Shown one piece after another: positions 48,990 through 61,711 of a stretch of 64,000 bases of DNA. Numbering within the stretch: position 1 is the first letter of the stretch; every line of letters begins with the position of its first letter. The notes under the pieces were generated by a model. That model saw only the letters and a program-made list of their open reading frames with translations, had not been told where the DNA came from and ran no database searches. Location: assembly GCA_023079485.1 (NCBI GenBank), contig CM041083.1, forward strand, positions 104,051,054 to 104,115,053, in the 5' to 3' direction. Source of the DNA: Archilochus colubris (lineage: Eukaryota; Chordata; Aves; Apodiformes; Trochilidae). The position numbers and the translations under genes were made by a program.

Positions 48990-49900
48990 CTTAAAATTTT
49001 TGGATCCATGAGAAGAAAAGTTCAACTACCAAGGGTTGGGTGGAAGCATGAAGTTTTATTTGACAATTAAAACAATCAAAGTGATATAACCCCGTTTAAA
49101 GTAGTGGAAATATGTTGTGAGGCAAAAGACAGAGAGAAAAAGGAGAAGATACAAGGAAAAGAGAGAGAGACCGAAAGAAAGAGATGGGAATGGAAAGAGT
49201 AAGGAAGTGGGAAAGAAAGACAAGAATAAAGGAGAAAGTCACCATCATGGGTCTAGCAATGTCTGGTAAGAGTTTCTTGTTCAAGATGGCATTCTCATCC
49301 TAGACAGGGCCATATGCAAGGGGGTGGGTTGGTGAAGGACAAAATGGGGACCTCAGTTTTGCTTATGTGCCCCATATTCCCCGTTTGTCACTGCTCCTTT
49401 GTTGGCCCCTAGGAAGAGAGGAAACCTGTATTTCCAGCTTGCCTCCCCAGAAGGAGAGATGTCATTAGCATAAGTCAATCAGTTGCCCCTTATCAGCGGG
49501 TGACCAGGTGTCCCATTCAATTCAGGTCATTGGCAACTGGCCCATCTGAAGGAACCTCCACCCAGCTTATCAGTCAAGGTGTCCTCACCACCACCATCAT
49601 CAGGGTCATTGAAGTGCCTCCCAGGTGGTCCTATTGCCACATGGAAATGGCCATAGAAGACAGGCTCACCTGAACGGGATCTCCACCTGGCTTATCAGTT
49701 CTTATCTCCTTCAAAGTGCTAGTCCTACTGCTAGCTACCTCCGTTCCAGACAACTTAATTCACTTTAAAATTGTCTTTTGAGGCAAGGGGTATTCTACTG
49801 ATTGGAATATCACACACATGAGCACAGCCCAGGGCAGGGGCCTTATCAACCTGGACCTGTCCCACACTACCCCGGTGAGGAAGCAGACAGCCTTGACGTA
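48990..49900 (-). mobile_element. Unclassified dispersed-repeat or LTR-like block
   Basis: The composition and word content differ from the AT-rich surroundings: a purine-rich stretch (49120-49240), then GC-richer text with recurring CCACCTGGCTTATCAGT/CCACCCAGCTTATCAGT words at about 49559 and 49683. On the minus strand an AATAAA lies near 49058. This would fit an LTR in minus orientation, but I cannot name a family, and no TG...CA ends or target duplication were found. It could be another repeat type. Confidence 0.35.
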
Positions 49901-50125
49901 TCAGTTCTGCTGAGCCCAGATGGTCAGACATACAGAAATGGTTGTTGTGTAACTTGGAAGTCAGAAAAGGTGGTTTCTCTTATAGGTGGTAATGTTAAAC
50001 ATTTACTTAATCTGAAGTGAAAAACATGAATCTCCTTTATGGGAGAAAAAAAATAATAATTAAAATATAGATTTTTGACATGGTTTTCTTTGCAGGATGA
50101 GTAATGTAACTTGTATTTTTTACAG

Positions 50126-50271
50126 TACAGCCTCAAATAGTGCAACTTAAAAATGAAACCACATTTGAGAATGGGAAAGTCACCCTCATCTGTGAAGCAG
50201 AAGGAGAACCCATGCCAGAGATTACTTGGAAAAGAGCCATTGATGGAATAACCTTCTCTGAAGGTGACAAG
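50126..50271 (+). CDS. NCAM2: NCAM2 exon encoding first half of Ig domain 4
   Basis: The acceptor is TATTTTTTACAG and the donor is GTAAAT; it enters in phase 1 and leaves in phase 0 (146 nt, ending in AAG). It encodes [37 protein letters not shown] and [11 protein letters not shown], with an N-E-T sequon, the first Ig4 Cys and the core Trp. This is the last coding exon in the window. The expected continuation, which in NCAM2 begins near SLDGRIEV, was looked for by eye to base 64000 and not found, so intron 8 exceeds 13.7 kb. In NCAM1 the intron at this point of Ig4 carries the alternative VASE mini-exon. Confidence 0.97.
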
Positions 50272-53200
50272 GTAAATCAGCCTTTTATATATAAAATGTC
50301 TAAATATTTATTGTGTGGCTAATCTTTTTGTGAGCAGAAAATAAAAGAGACATTAGTTCTATATTCCTCTGGAACTGGAAGGAATAACTACTTTCTGAGG
50401 TATTAAGAGAGCCATAAAGATTGTAAATTAAAAACAAAACAAAACCAAACAAAACCACCACAAAAACAAGCAAACAAGTAAAAAACAGAGAAAAAAAAGT
50501 GCTGGAAGGTAATTCATCTCATCAGGCCTCAATTTTCATACATAATTCTCATTAAGGGTTTCCATTTTGTCTTGATCATACTGCCTTACCCATAGACCTT
50601 GACTATATTTGGACTCTTTCCAGTATTTCTCAAAATGCAGCAAAGCTTTTTGAAATCTATAATTAAATCATCATGAATAATTTAGATTTCTTCATTTCAC
50701 ACTTCAGATGGAGTATTTTCCTATTTTTCCTATATTATTCTTCAAACAGAGCAAGTAGACTATAACTTAAAATAGAGCCTATTTGACATTTTGTTTTCCC
50801 ATTTTCATGTTTTATTACAAAAGTAAATTTAGTATACAAAGATTACAGTATGACAATGAAGAAAGTCTCTAACTATGGGAACAAGAGCTGTAATTAGATA
50901 GAAAAGTGAAAACAAAAGGGGACAGTGTAATGTTATTCCTCACCATGCAGGTAGCAGCCTGTTTCTATAGAGCTCTTTTTCTTTTCTTCTAAAATTGTCT
51001 TTTTCTATGTAAACAAGTATTCTTAATTTCCTTACATAAATTAGAGAATTTCTTTGTGGTGGCTAAAGTATGAGATACCATCTTTTTGGCTGGCTAATGC
51101 AGAATTTTTACTCCAGATAATCAAAAGCAAAACAGCCTTCTTACAGATGTTTGCATATTCATAGCTGTTGATTAAACAAACAGTTGACAAACTTATACAA
51201 CAATCATGCCACTCAGGGAATTAGGAAGATTACAGGTCACTCAGTTAGTAGGGAATTGCTGTATATTCAGGAATTATGTGCTTCCATGACTTGTGTTTTG
51301 AAGGAGAATGTCTCATTTGGTTTAGTCTGCCATTTGGCCTTTCCTAGAGTTGGAGCAGCTTATGTGAGGCTTTGTCTATCATCTGCCTGTGTGATTTCCA
51401 TTTTGGAGCAACATAACCATATTTATGTCATATTTTTTCTAATAGTTGTGCATTATAAAAAACCCAAAGAATTTCTCTCTGCCTTGAATATTTCAAGTCA
51501 AAGGTCATCTTTCTGACTCACAAAGACTATACTTGGTTCAAAGGTTACAAACGTAGCATTTCATCTTTTTTTGGAATGTTCCTAAAATAACCTTGTTATA
51601 TCAGAAATTGAAAACTGAAGCAAATCATGGAAACAAGCTGAGAAGCATTGGTACAGTTGAAACCTGAAAATTATGTAGGTCTTATATAGAACAATATTAC
51701 ATTCTTAATTGAAACTGCAGATTATTAAACTGTCTAGATGTGTTACTATAGCATTTTCTGAACTGTGGTTCAACTGAATAATACTGACAAGCAAATTAAA
51801 ACCTATATTCATTTTCTACTAGTATGCTGATATACTGAATGTGGAAGACAAAAAGAATGAGAATAAATGCAGTTACATGGTTTCTGCTTGTTCTTGACAA
51901 TGAAAGAGCTCAATGTGTATTGCTCCTGGAAGAAGGGGTTTTGCTGTATGGTGAATAAATGCTCTGAAACATTGTGTATGTTCTTGAGCTATAAAACATG
52001 CTGCTGTATATGCTCTGTGGTTCTCCAGCTGTAGAGTGCCAAACCCTGGGCTTGTGCTTTCCTACCAGATTAGATTAGGGGGAAAAACTGGCTGTGATTA
52101 AATTATTGAATAATTGGTGAATAATAGAGCAATGTTCTGCACACAGAAAAAGGAAAAGGTGAACTGAAGAAAATGCAGAGAGGCATTTTAAGAGTTTTAA
52201 ATTGAAATTATTATGTTTATGTGATAAATTTTCAAGTGATGTCCTATCACCAGAAATGCTTCTGTAAAAATAAAAATCATCTACATTAAATGACTTGATC
52301 TTTCAAATTTTTTAGGAGTTTTAAAGCATTTTAACTAAAAACATACTTACGGCATGGCTTCTTTCCATAGAAGGTAGAAGAATGGCTCCAACTATATTAT
52401 TAGCCTGCTGATAGTTAAAAAGCATAGGAAGCATTGGTCATATTTTTAAAATATGCTTTAAATATGTAGCTCCTCAAGCATGTTATTCTTGTTTTGCTAA
52501 AATGCAAGAATACTTCATGTGCATCAGGAGAAAGGCTGAATGTGAGAATTCTTAGCCTGCATTGATTCAAAATATATTTTTTCAAATGATAGATCAGGAC
52601 ACAGGCTCTTCTGTGTTTTGAAATTGTTGTGTCCAAAAGAATGGAAAATATGCACCAAAGTCAAAGATCAAATAAATAACACTGCTGGGCTGAAGATGGA
52701 TAATGTTATGAGTATGAAGTCTACAATTATCTCTTAGGAAAATAAAGCTTTGGCAAAGGATTTTTCAGTACATCAGGAGTGTGAAATGTTAAACTTGTTG
52801 TGAAGTGAGTTCAAGCCCAGAAGCAAAGGAGTCTTTTCCTCTTTCTCTTTATCAGTTAGCCTTTTGGAACAACCTACCACACAGTGTGTGGTCCCTCTCT
52901 GATTGAGAATTTAAAATAAAAGGGTCTTCCCCCTCCTTCTGACTTTTCTTGAAAGTTTAAATGGAAAGTTTTTCAAGAAGTCTCTTCAGAGTACCTCTAT
53001 AATCCTTTTATGGCTCTGTAACACATAAATATGTGAGTGGGTAAGCCTGAGAAAATGAATGATTACGAATGACAGGAAGTCTTTGTCTCATCCTTAAAGA
53101 TTTGAAAATAGAAATGGACACACAGTCTAAGACCAGAGCTTCATCTGCTTTTCAGGTGTTAAGCCAAAACTCTCTGCTTGGTGCATGTACTCTGCCACTG

Positions 53201-54732
53201 TGCCTCTAGTCCCTGTCTTCCCAGCATTGCACATCCTTTCACCAGCATGCCAGCCTTACCATACCCCTTTTGGTTGTGATTCTATATTGTATGTTCTACA
53301 GACCTCTGTGCATCCATCAGTCCTAGCCCTTTTCCCAGTAAAAAAGGGAGGCAGGAGAAGATGATTGAACAGAAAGAATAATTAATTCATTTGATTTGCT
53401 GTAATCACTTATTAAATGAATTTTTGGCATACTTATCTCTGTACATCCCTGAAGGAGAGCTTATCCTGATTATCTTATACAAAAATGTCATTGGTTGCTG
53501 TGCATACAGTAGAAGTGTGAGGACAGAGCCTCATACTTGTTTTTCCTAGTCTCTAATTCTAGCAGAAATGTGAAAGCTGACCAGTGTTGTTTGCAATAAC
53601 CATTTCAAGCCCTGTTTTGGAGTGCAAATGATAATAACAGATGGGGCCTGATACAAAGCAGTAGCTCTCCTCTATTCTGCCGCATCTGTCCAAAGAGACC
53701 CCCTTTACCCTGAAGAATTCATGATCTAAACATGTGAAATGAGTGAAAGAAGTCAGTGAAGACAGGTCACAGTCCAGTATCTGAGCCTCAATTTTGATGG
53801 TGCCACATGTGTAAATTGTTAACAAACAAGAAAAACAAAACAAAACCTCCCCCTCCACAAAAAAATAATAGTAAAATTTGAAAATTTGCAGCTTGGGTGT
53901 TAGATTTAATATATGTAAAATTGTACTCTATTTTGTATATATTTGATACAGATTCACCAGATGTATTTGAAATGCTTTATGCTATTCTCTTCATTATACT
54001 ATTGAAATACTTTATACTATTCTTGTATCCACAAGTGAATAAAACCATCTCTAATTTTAACTTTATATGAAGTCTAAAGAGATAGCTTGAGTTGTGCTTC
54101 CTTCCATCTACTTAATATTGCAGAAATAATCTGGATGTCTGTCATTTCCTGTGATAGTGTTTCTAAATATTGCAGAACTCAGAACATTAATTAAATTCTT
54201 TTCCAAGCTTGAATTCACTTTATATTGACATGCAGATCTTAACTATATGGGGCTTGTAGAGTTTTCTCACATTTTTCATGAATCAGGCAATATGCAAAGG
54301 TAAAGAATGTGGCATTTGTTTTGTAGGCAGGTAAACTGATTTTTCCCAAACCTGTTAACTCCACTTTACCTAATAAAAATGTTAATGAAAAGAATCTGAA
54401 ATTTTTTTTGGCTCCCTGTGTATGCTCTTGTCACTGCACCAAAAGAAGTAGTGTTACAATGTCAACGAATTCTGTTGCCTTTCTTATGAGGTAGTAATGA
54501 GAAATCAGCAATGTTTTTGCTCATCTAAGATCAAGTCTTAATTTGAAATGAATCATGCAAAAGCAGGAAACTCAGATGTTACCAGGGTATTTTAATTGAT
54601 TCCGTAAGATTTTTTTTTTCTTTTCTGAAATACAAAAATCCTGGTCTTTCTAAATAAATTTCAAGAACTGTTCTTTGAAAAGTTGGAAAAATGTCAGAGG
54701 TGAGAGTCTGCTTGCCATATTGAAGATAATTC

Positions 54733-55757
54733 ACAGAATCATAGAATTATATGAATTCTGTGTTGGTTGGAAAGGTTGGAATGGACCTCAAAGATCCTCT
54801 GGTCCAACCTTTCTTGGCAAAAGCACAGTCTAGACAAGATGGCTCAGTGCCCTGTCCAGCTGAATCTTGAAAGCATCCAGTGTTGGAGAATCCAACACTT
54901 CACTGGGGAGATAATTCCTGTGGCTGATCCCATTGTGGAAATATTTTCTCTAGTGTCCAATCGAAATCTCCCCAGGAGTAACTTGCAGCCAGTAGTCCTC
55001 ATCTTTCCACGTGACTCCTTGTTAACAGAGTGTCTGTCGTCTTGTAGCCACCCTTCAAGTACTGGGATGTAGTGGTGAGGTCTCCCTTAAGCCTTGCTTT
55101 CTCCAGGCTCAACAAACCCAGTTCTCTCAGCGTTTCCTCATAAGACAGGCTTCCCAGTCTTTTGATCATCTCTGTGGCTCTTCTCTAGACCCTCTCCAGC
55201 CTGTCTGCATCTTTTTTGTATAGCAAGAAGCAGAACTGAATCCAGTGTTCCAGGTCTGGCCTGACAAGTGCTGAGCACAGTGGGGTGATGACTTCTTCCC
55301 TGCTGATGATGCCCTTGTTGATTCAGCCCAGCATCCTATTGGCTTTCTTTGCTGCTGCAGCACACTGTTCTCTCAACAGAGAGCTTTTGGTTCACCAGGA
55401 CTGCAAGGTCTGTTTCTACAGAGCTTCTCCCCACCTGAGCAGCACTAAGCCTGCATTGCACTCCTGGGGTATTTTTTCCCAGGCACAAGATCTTATGCTT
55501 GTTGTTGAACTTCATGAAGTTCTTATAAGCCCATTCTTTCAGCCTATGCAGGTCTTCCTGCAGGGTGGTTCTCTATTTCACATTGTCCACGTCTGATTTA
55601 GTTTGGTTATCATTAGTAAACTTCAGTTGACTTGTGATGGGCCCAGGAGGATTCATTCCATAACTTCTCCAGGGAATGGACGAATGGGCTCATAATCTTC
55701 CAAACTGTCTTGTAGATGAAGATGCCATTAGCCTTCTTCCAGTGTTCTGGGATGTCA
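54733..55757 (-). mobile_element. CR1 LINE, 3' kilobase, minus strand
   Basis: The left end carries CACAGAATCATAGAATTATA and TGGTTGGAAAGGTTGGAATG. Rightwards it reads back through the 3' UTR and reverse-transcriptase region (minus-strand words encoding the K-P-I-G-C-W and ASSAGKK area at 55363-55166) to about GTGTTCTGGGATG at 55757. It matches the plus-strand copy at 32.7-33.7 kb over about 800 bases, by eye at something like four of five positions, so the two form a long inverted pair within one pre-mRNA. Confidence 0.94.
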
Positions 55758-58700
55758 TATGTATATGTACAAAGTTACAGTTATGACCTTTTTTTACCTA
55801 CATGTTGTATTAAAAGCTCCTGCTTACAATATCATAGAATATTTTGCTGTTGTAATACTAGCACAGGCCTGCAGGCCAGAATATTTTACCTTGCCAGATG
55901 CAATTGCATTTGATTACTCAATTGAGACACTCTTCAAATAATTTAATCAGACATCAAAGATTTTTTTTTTAATTTTAACCTCAAAATGAATCATGGTGAG
56001 CTTCACATGTTAAGGATACAAAGTAAAAGTATACGAATATTGTGACTGGAAGAAGAAGGTAAATACATGGACTTGAGAACAGTAAAAAGCATGAAGGTGA
56101 CCTTAAATGTTAGGTAATCAGTGCTGTTGAGAATATACAGATTCATACCCTCTGACACATGCAAAACATGGTGCACATATTAGCACTGAGTGTGCTCTCA
56201 CCAGTCATCTGACCTATAGAAATTTGCATGTTTGGGGGGGTCCTTCATATTCTCTATGGGATGTTCAGCTACACTAATATGAAGTTAGGACAAATGCTTC
56301 AGTTAACTAGAAGCTAATAGTAGATTGTGCAGTTTTAGCAGGTGATAGTGTTTTAGTAGGAAGATTGATTTTGAAGGAATAAGACTGTAAGCACTGAGAG
56401 AAAAAGAGCAGTTTTCCTGTGTGAGCTGATGAAGCATTACAGTAGGAAAGCTGTAAGCCAAAGTGGATATTTCTATGTCCTTAAGTATCCCAGTGATTCA
56501 TCTGCACTCCATCCACTCCTTTAGCTCACAGTATCTGCAGTGGTATGTAACTGAAGCCAGAAATTATTTTGATGTACCATAGCCTCTTCCAGAATGCAGG
56601 CTTGGTTGGTGACTGTGTTGACAACTCAATACTAAATTTCAGCCATATGGCCAGCGGGCCCTTCAGATTTGTTCCTCTTTCAGGAGCTACTTTAAACGCT
56701 GTTACCCAGAGCAGACCCAAATGGCTTTACATACATGCCTGCACATATATATCCATGTTGTGTGGTTTACTGTATTATTATACGAACTCAAAATTCTAAT
56801 ATTTATCCACTCTGTAAATGGATAATCATATTCTTGCCTAGTTTATATTTCAAACTTTAGAATTTTATCCCATTTAATCCATTGGCTTACGTGCTACCTA
56901 TATACCACATCAATATTTTTTGATACTTCATTTGGGTTGTGGTGCTGCATTTATTGGCTGAAATAAAGTCATACAGGCTTGGAAATGGCATTTCTTTCGC
57001 TTCCAGTATTAGCTTTTTCCATTTAGTAATCAGTGATGATATTCTGTCTCCTACACTAATGAAGACTGAAATTACCAGGGAATATTTTATGGACCAACAT
57101 TTCCTATGACACAAGTACTGCTTGGACTCGAGAATTCATTCATTCCATGCACTACACAAAAGATCATTTCATGAGCTTTTGCTTAAGTATAGGTTGTATT
57201 GTCTGCTAACAGTTTAATAATTTTCAGACAGCTATTACTTGACTGATGAAACAGAGATACTGCATCTGGTGATACATTAAGTGATACAGCCACAGTTTAT
57301 AGACTGCATTGATTTGGTAGTGTTCACTGGTACTGTAGGACATTCTTCAGAGACTTCAGAAATGTTACATTTTTTATGGAAATTCATAGGAAATGAGCAC
57401 AATGAACAGCAGAATGCTAGCAAAATGTATTTTATGCTATTATAGTCTGTCAGCAGTTTTTGTGTTCTGAAAGGCAGTTTGAATACCCTTTTATATTAGG
57501 AGAAAATAAGCATTTTGATGATTGGCAAAAACAGGATGAAAGCAAGTAGCCTGTATTCTACTTTTCAGTGTTTTGTTTAACAAGTTATCTAAATTCTGTG
57601 TAACAGTTACTTTTTACTAATTTATTAATGGCCTTATTATGCTGGTAGAAAACTCAGTTTCCTATCACATTTTCACTGTACTTTCTCAGTGTGTGCATCT
57701 ACTCATACACTGTTTTCCAAAAAGTCAAGTTATGGCAGTTTAACGTGGTAATAGACCAGTGTATGTCTATCATATGAGATAGTTAGGAGGCCATCCATCT
57801 CAACCTAAAGCATAATGGAAGAGTTTTATTTCTTCGCATTAGGAAAAGTGAAGACTCATTTGCACCATCCCTTACTGACAGCTTCTGAAATTCAGCAAAT
57901 AATATTTCTTGTGGCTGTGTAACTAGCCCATAGACCTGAGCTCTGATTTGTGGTCCAAATACCTCCCTTCTATGCATGAACTCAACCGGTGCTGTTAAAA
58001 TTTCTGAGTGTTGCAATGACATAAATAATTCTATCAACAATAAGTCAGTTTTGTTTTTTCTATAAATATCTGTTTGTACAAATCAAATTACTACATGTAT
58101 GCCAAAGGTTAGTGTATTAATAGCATATGGTATTCTTTACCATATGACAGATAATAAGATGATAATCAAACATGCTTTAATTTATCTTGTAACAAGCCGA
58201 TACATAATGTTAAAGCCCTCAGGATTATATTACTTGGTAAAAACTAATGTAATATTACCCTATAATTTTTTCTCTTCTTAAAATAGCATACAGAAGTGCA
58301 CATTTAAAATATACATTTGCATCAAGAATACCATTTTGTGAATACCAAACTGAATAAATACCATTTTACCAGTGCATTTCAAAGCTTCTTTTGGAGGTGT
58401 GATCTATTGATCAGAATGTTTTAAGCTAGAAATCTGAAAATAAGTATGTAATCACGTAACAAACCAAAGTGGCCTCCTTTAGAGATTTAAATGTATGGGC
58501 AAAGAAGAAGAATTAGCATGCATACAAATTAGAGAAACAGATTATTTAAAATATGGAACATGCAACGTTATTTAGACCACAGTTATCGGTGGTCCTTTAT
58601 CACATATTCAAAATTATTTCAATAATACCAAAAATATAGTAATCTGTATTGAGATAAAAGTATTTTATTTAAAATTTTGTGATGAAAATATACAGATTTA

Positions 58701-58924
58701 TATTAAGAGGGGTTTTTTTGTCTTTATTACATTTATAATAATATTTGTTAAATTGAAATTGGGTAGTTATACAACATTACAACTTGCATTCACCTTTTAA
58801 CAAATGACAGAATTCTAAATAACATGGAATTTTTTTTACTCCTAAGCTACCCTCATCAAATGTATCTTTGGCACTTTTTGTATTTTTGTATTTTTTGTAT
58901 TTTTGGCACTTTTACTAGTGCCAC

Positions 58925-59095
58925 ACCAATAAGGTGTTGGGAGCTAGTTGCTGTGTGAAACAGAGAAAACTCTTACCCCTACCAGCAACCTGTGGTCTGT
59001 GGCTGTTTGCTGCTCACAGCCTCCTCTGCTCCAACATGGGTTTTCCCCCACAGTCTGCAGCTCTTCAAGAACTACTGCAGCATGGATTTTTTTTC
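58925..59095. mobile_element. Possible avian LTR/ERV-type repeat fragment
   Basis: GC-richer text with CCTCCTCTGCTCCAACATGG, TTTTCCCCCACAGTCTGCAG and TCTTCAAGAACTACTGCAGC resembles the repeated 'ctgctccaacatgggtcc' portions of bird LTR-type repeats. The two solo LTRs at 22.4 and 29.4 kb carry similar modules. Boundaries and family are uncertain. Confidence 0.4.
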
Positions 59096-61690
59096 CCCAC
59101 ATTCATACATATAAATGTAGAAATGTAAATGATGTATTGCACGATAACAATTACATAAAGTAACTTGAAAAGAAATATTTCTGGGCCCTCTCAGATAAGT
59201 CCAGGTTAGCTCATTTTCTTTACTTTCCCTGCTACTGTAATAATTTAATGTTTCTTCAGTTGCAAAAAGCCCTTCATTATTTTGGATGTTTGTAAGCAAA
59301 GACTTTTTGATCTGTGACATCTGGATCTGTGTCCTCCTGCAGACAATTCCTCTGCTTATCATGGCTAAAGTTATCCACTTCTCACCTTCTGTGCCTTTCC
59401 TTCCTGAAGGAAGCCTTGTTGATTAGATATCCTCTTGCAGAGCTCCACCTCATTGCAGTTTCTAGAAAAACTTCCTATTTGATGTCTAGCCATAATGATT
59501 TTAATAAAAATGACCTTTACAGTAAACTGAAAAGGATCCAAAGCTGCATACTAAAACTGGAATAAATTATTATTAGTCCAGTTACAATGATATGAACACA
59601 TTAATCCAAGTTATCTAAGTAATACAGGGAAAAATGAACAGTACAGTTAAAATTGTTATGCAAAAGAACACCAGTTTTCATTACTCTTCTGAGAACTGAA
59701 GTTGACAGTGCTTATTTTCCTAACGTTGAAATAGATATATAAATGAAAAAAAGGAAGAGAAGGCCTAAGTTTTCATCATCATCCTGGATTTTTCTCCTTA
59801 CAAATTGCTTAACCTCGCACCGCAAACCCTTTAAAATGAAACTTAATCAGAACTATGTTTCCTTTCCTGTCTTGGCTCAACTATAAGTTCTTTTTGTCCA
59901 ATTTGTACTGCAGTGAGCTTAAATGCTTTTTTTCATTAATTTTTAGATTTCCAGCTGCAGGTTGTTTTTGTTTCTTTCTACCATTCAGTTATTACAACAG
60001 TATTGCCTCCTCCAGTCCTAACTCATATAAAGACCTAATCTTTGTTAGACCTCTGCCATACATAGTACTCAGCACAGAGGTAAGGGGAAACAGATTTTGA
60101 TAGTAAGCTGATGATTAGGGACTTGCAAGCATAAAAAAAATTGGAATTGCCCCCGACCAAGGCGACCTCTGGCAACGCCTGAGACCCTGCACTGGGCTTT
60201 TAATAGTAATAGGAGAATCATAGTTTTTGAGCTACAATCCCTGCCTGAAGAGAAGCTGGGATACTAATGCTTGATGTTTCCTTATTCTTTCACAGTTTTC
60301 TAATTTAATGTGGACAGGTCAATGTAGTTTAGTGGCATAGTTACACTGTACTAGTGATTTCCACAGCTGAAGTAATGTTTACTTCAGGTTTGAACTGACC
60401 AAACCAGAAACAGGACCAGAATGAAATTCCTAGACAGAATGCCCATGTCTCTGCTACTAATGCTACATTTATATGTTATTATTCTTGATCAGATGCACAG
60501 AAATTGAGTAATCACTGAAGAACAAATTATGGCAAATCACAGTATTTTAAGTCTGACCAGTCACAGATCTCATATTGATGCCTGTTTGGGGCCCTATGCT
60601 TTGATAGAGTCTCCCCTTACTCATGCTTTTCAGTAAGATCTTGTGGATTTGCGCTGATGTTACAAATGTTTTGCTACCATTTTAAAGATTGACAAAGCTG
60701 GCGTATGTTAACCTGTGTTTCTTTCTCCATTATCCAACAAGTCAAGTTACAGTAATATTATCTAAATTAAGGTGTAATTGCATAGAAAAATCATTATTTT
60801 TAGTGGCTGTTTTATGTGAAGTCTATATTGAATATATTGAAGTGCGCTGTACTTAATGGTCTTACTCCTGAGAATTTTCCTGATCTGTACCCATCTGAGT
60901 CACCTATGTTAATGCTATCATAACAGTGTTGAAGTAGATTCAGGTCAACAAAATTCTTTGGATTAAAACCATTAAATACAGTATTTATGAGCAAATCAGA
61001 ATTTCTCTGTATGTGTGTAATCATAATAGGTTTATTATTTCTGTTATAAATACTCATCATTACTATTGCTATTTTTTATGGCCAATAGTAATGCTTGTTT
61101 TCCTCTACAAGCTTTTTTTCATATTATACAAATACTTTTGCCATTGATAATCATCAACCTTTTTTTTCTTGTGATTTTCATCTTTAGTGGAAGTAATCTT
61201 GAATGGATGATCATATTTTCTCTCATTTTTCTTTCATACTCTTTTGTGAATAAAAAACAATCAAGGAAAGAAGTTCAGTTTTCTGTTTCACGTCTTAGTA
61301 AGTGGCTTTAGTGTAATGTATATCCCATGTCACCTCATTACATAATTTAAGTTTGAAAGAAATACCAGAATGAATGAATCAAATATCAAGTTCATAATTT
61401 CTTAAAAGTTTATATAAAGCTTTCAAGAATATGTTTTTCCTGAGATTGCACATGCTGTTAACAACCTGCATCGAACACACTACTATTACCAATATAAATT
61501 CTTTAAGAGTAACTGCTGTGCCTGCAGATGAACAGGGAATCAAAGCAACGTTTGGTTTTTTTCTTCAAGATTATTTTTTGTGACTTCCCTGGTGTAACAC
61601 TATACATCTATGAACAGTAGGTTCTTCAATAATGTCTTCCTTGTGGAAAAACAAATTCCTAACAAATTCAGGAATTTGCAGCATGCTGAC

Positions 61691-61711
61691 ATATATATAT
61701 ATATATATATT
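61691..61711. repeat. (AT)n microsatellite
   Basis: Ten perfect AT units in intron 8. Confidence 0.9.

Larger units (their letters stand above)
42334..50125 (+). other. NCAM2 intron 7
   Basis: A phase-1 intron of about 7.8 kb. It holds a CR1 tail, a long A run, two or three CR1 fragments, a minus-strand LTR, an LTR-like block and a TTTTA run at about 47188-47230. The intervals 42460-44120 and 45180-47330 show no recognised element beyond homopolymer runs. Confidence 0.9.
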
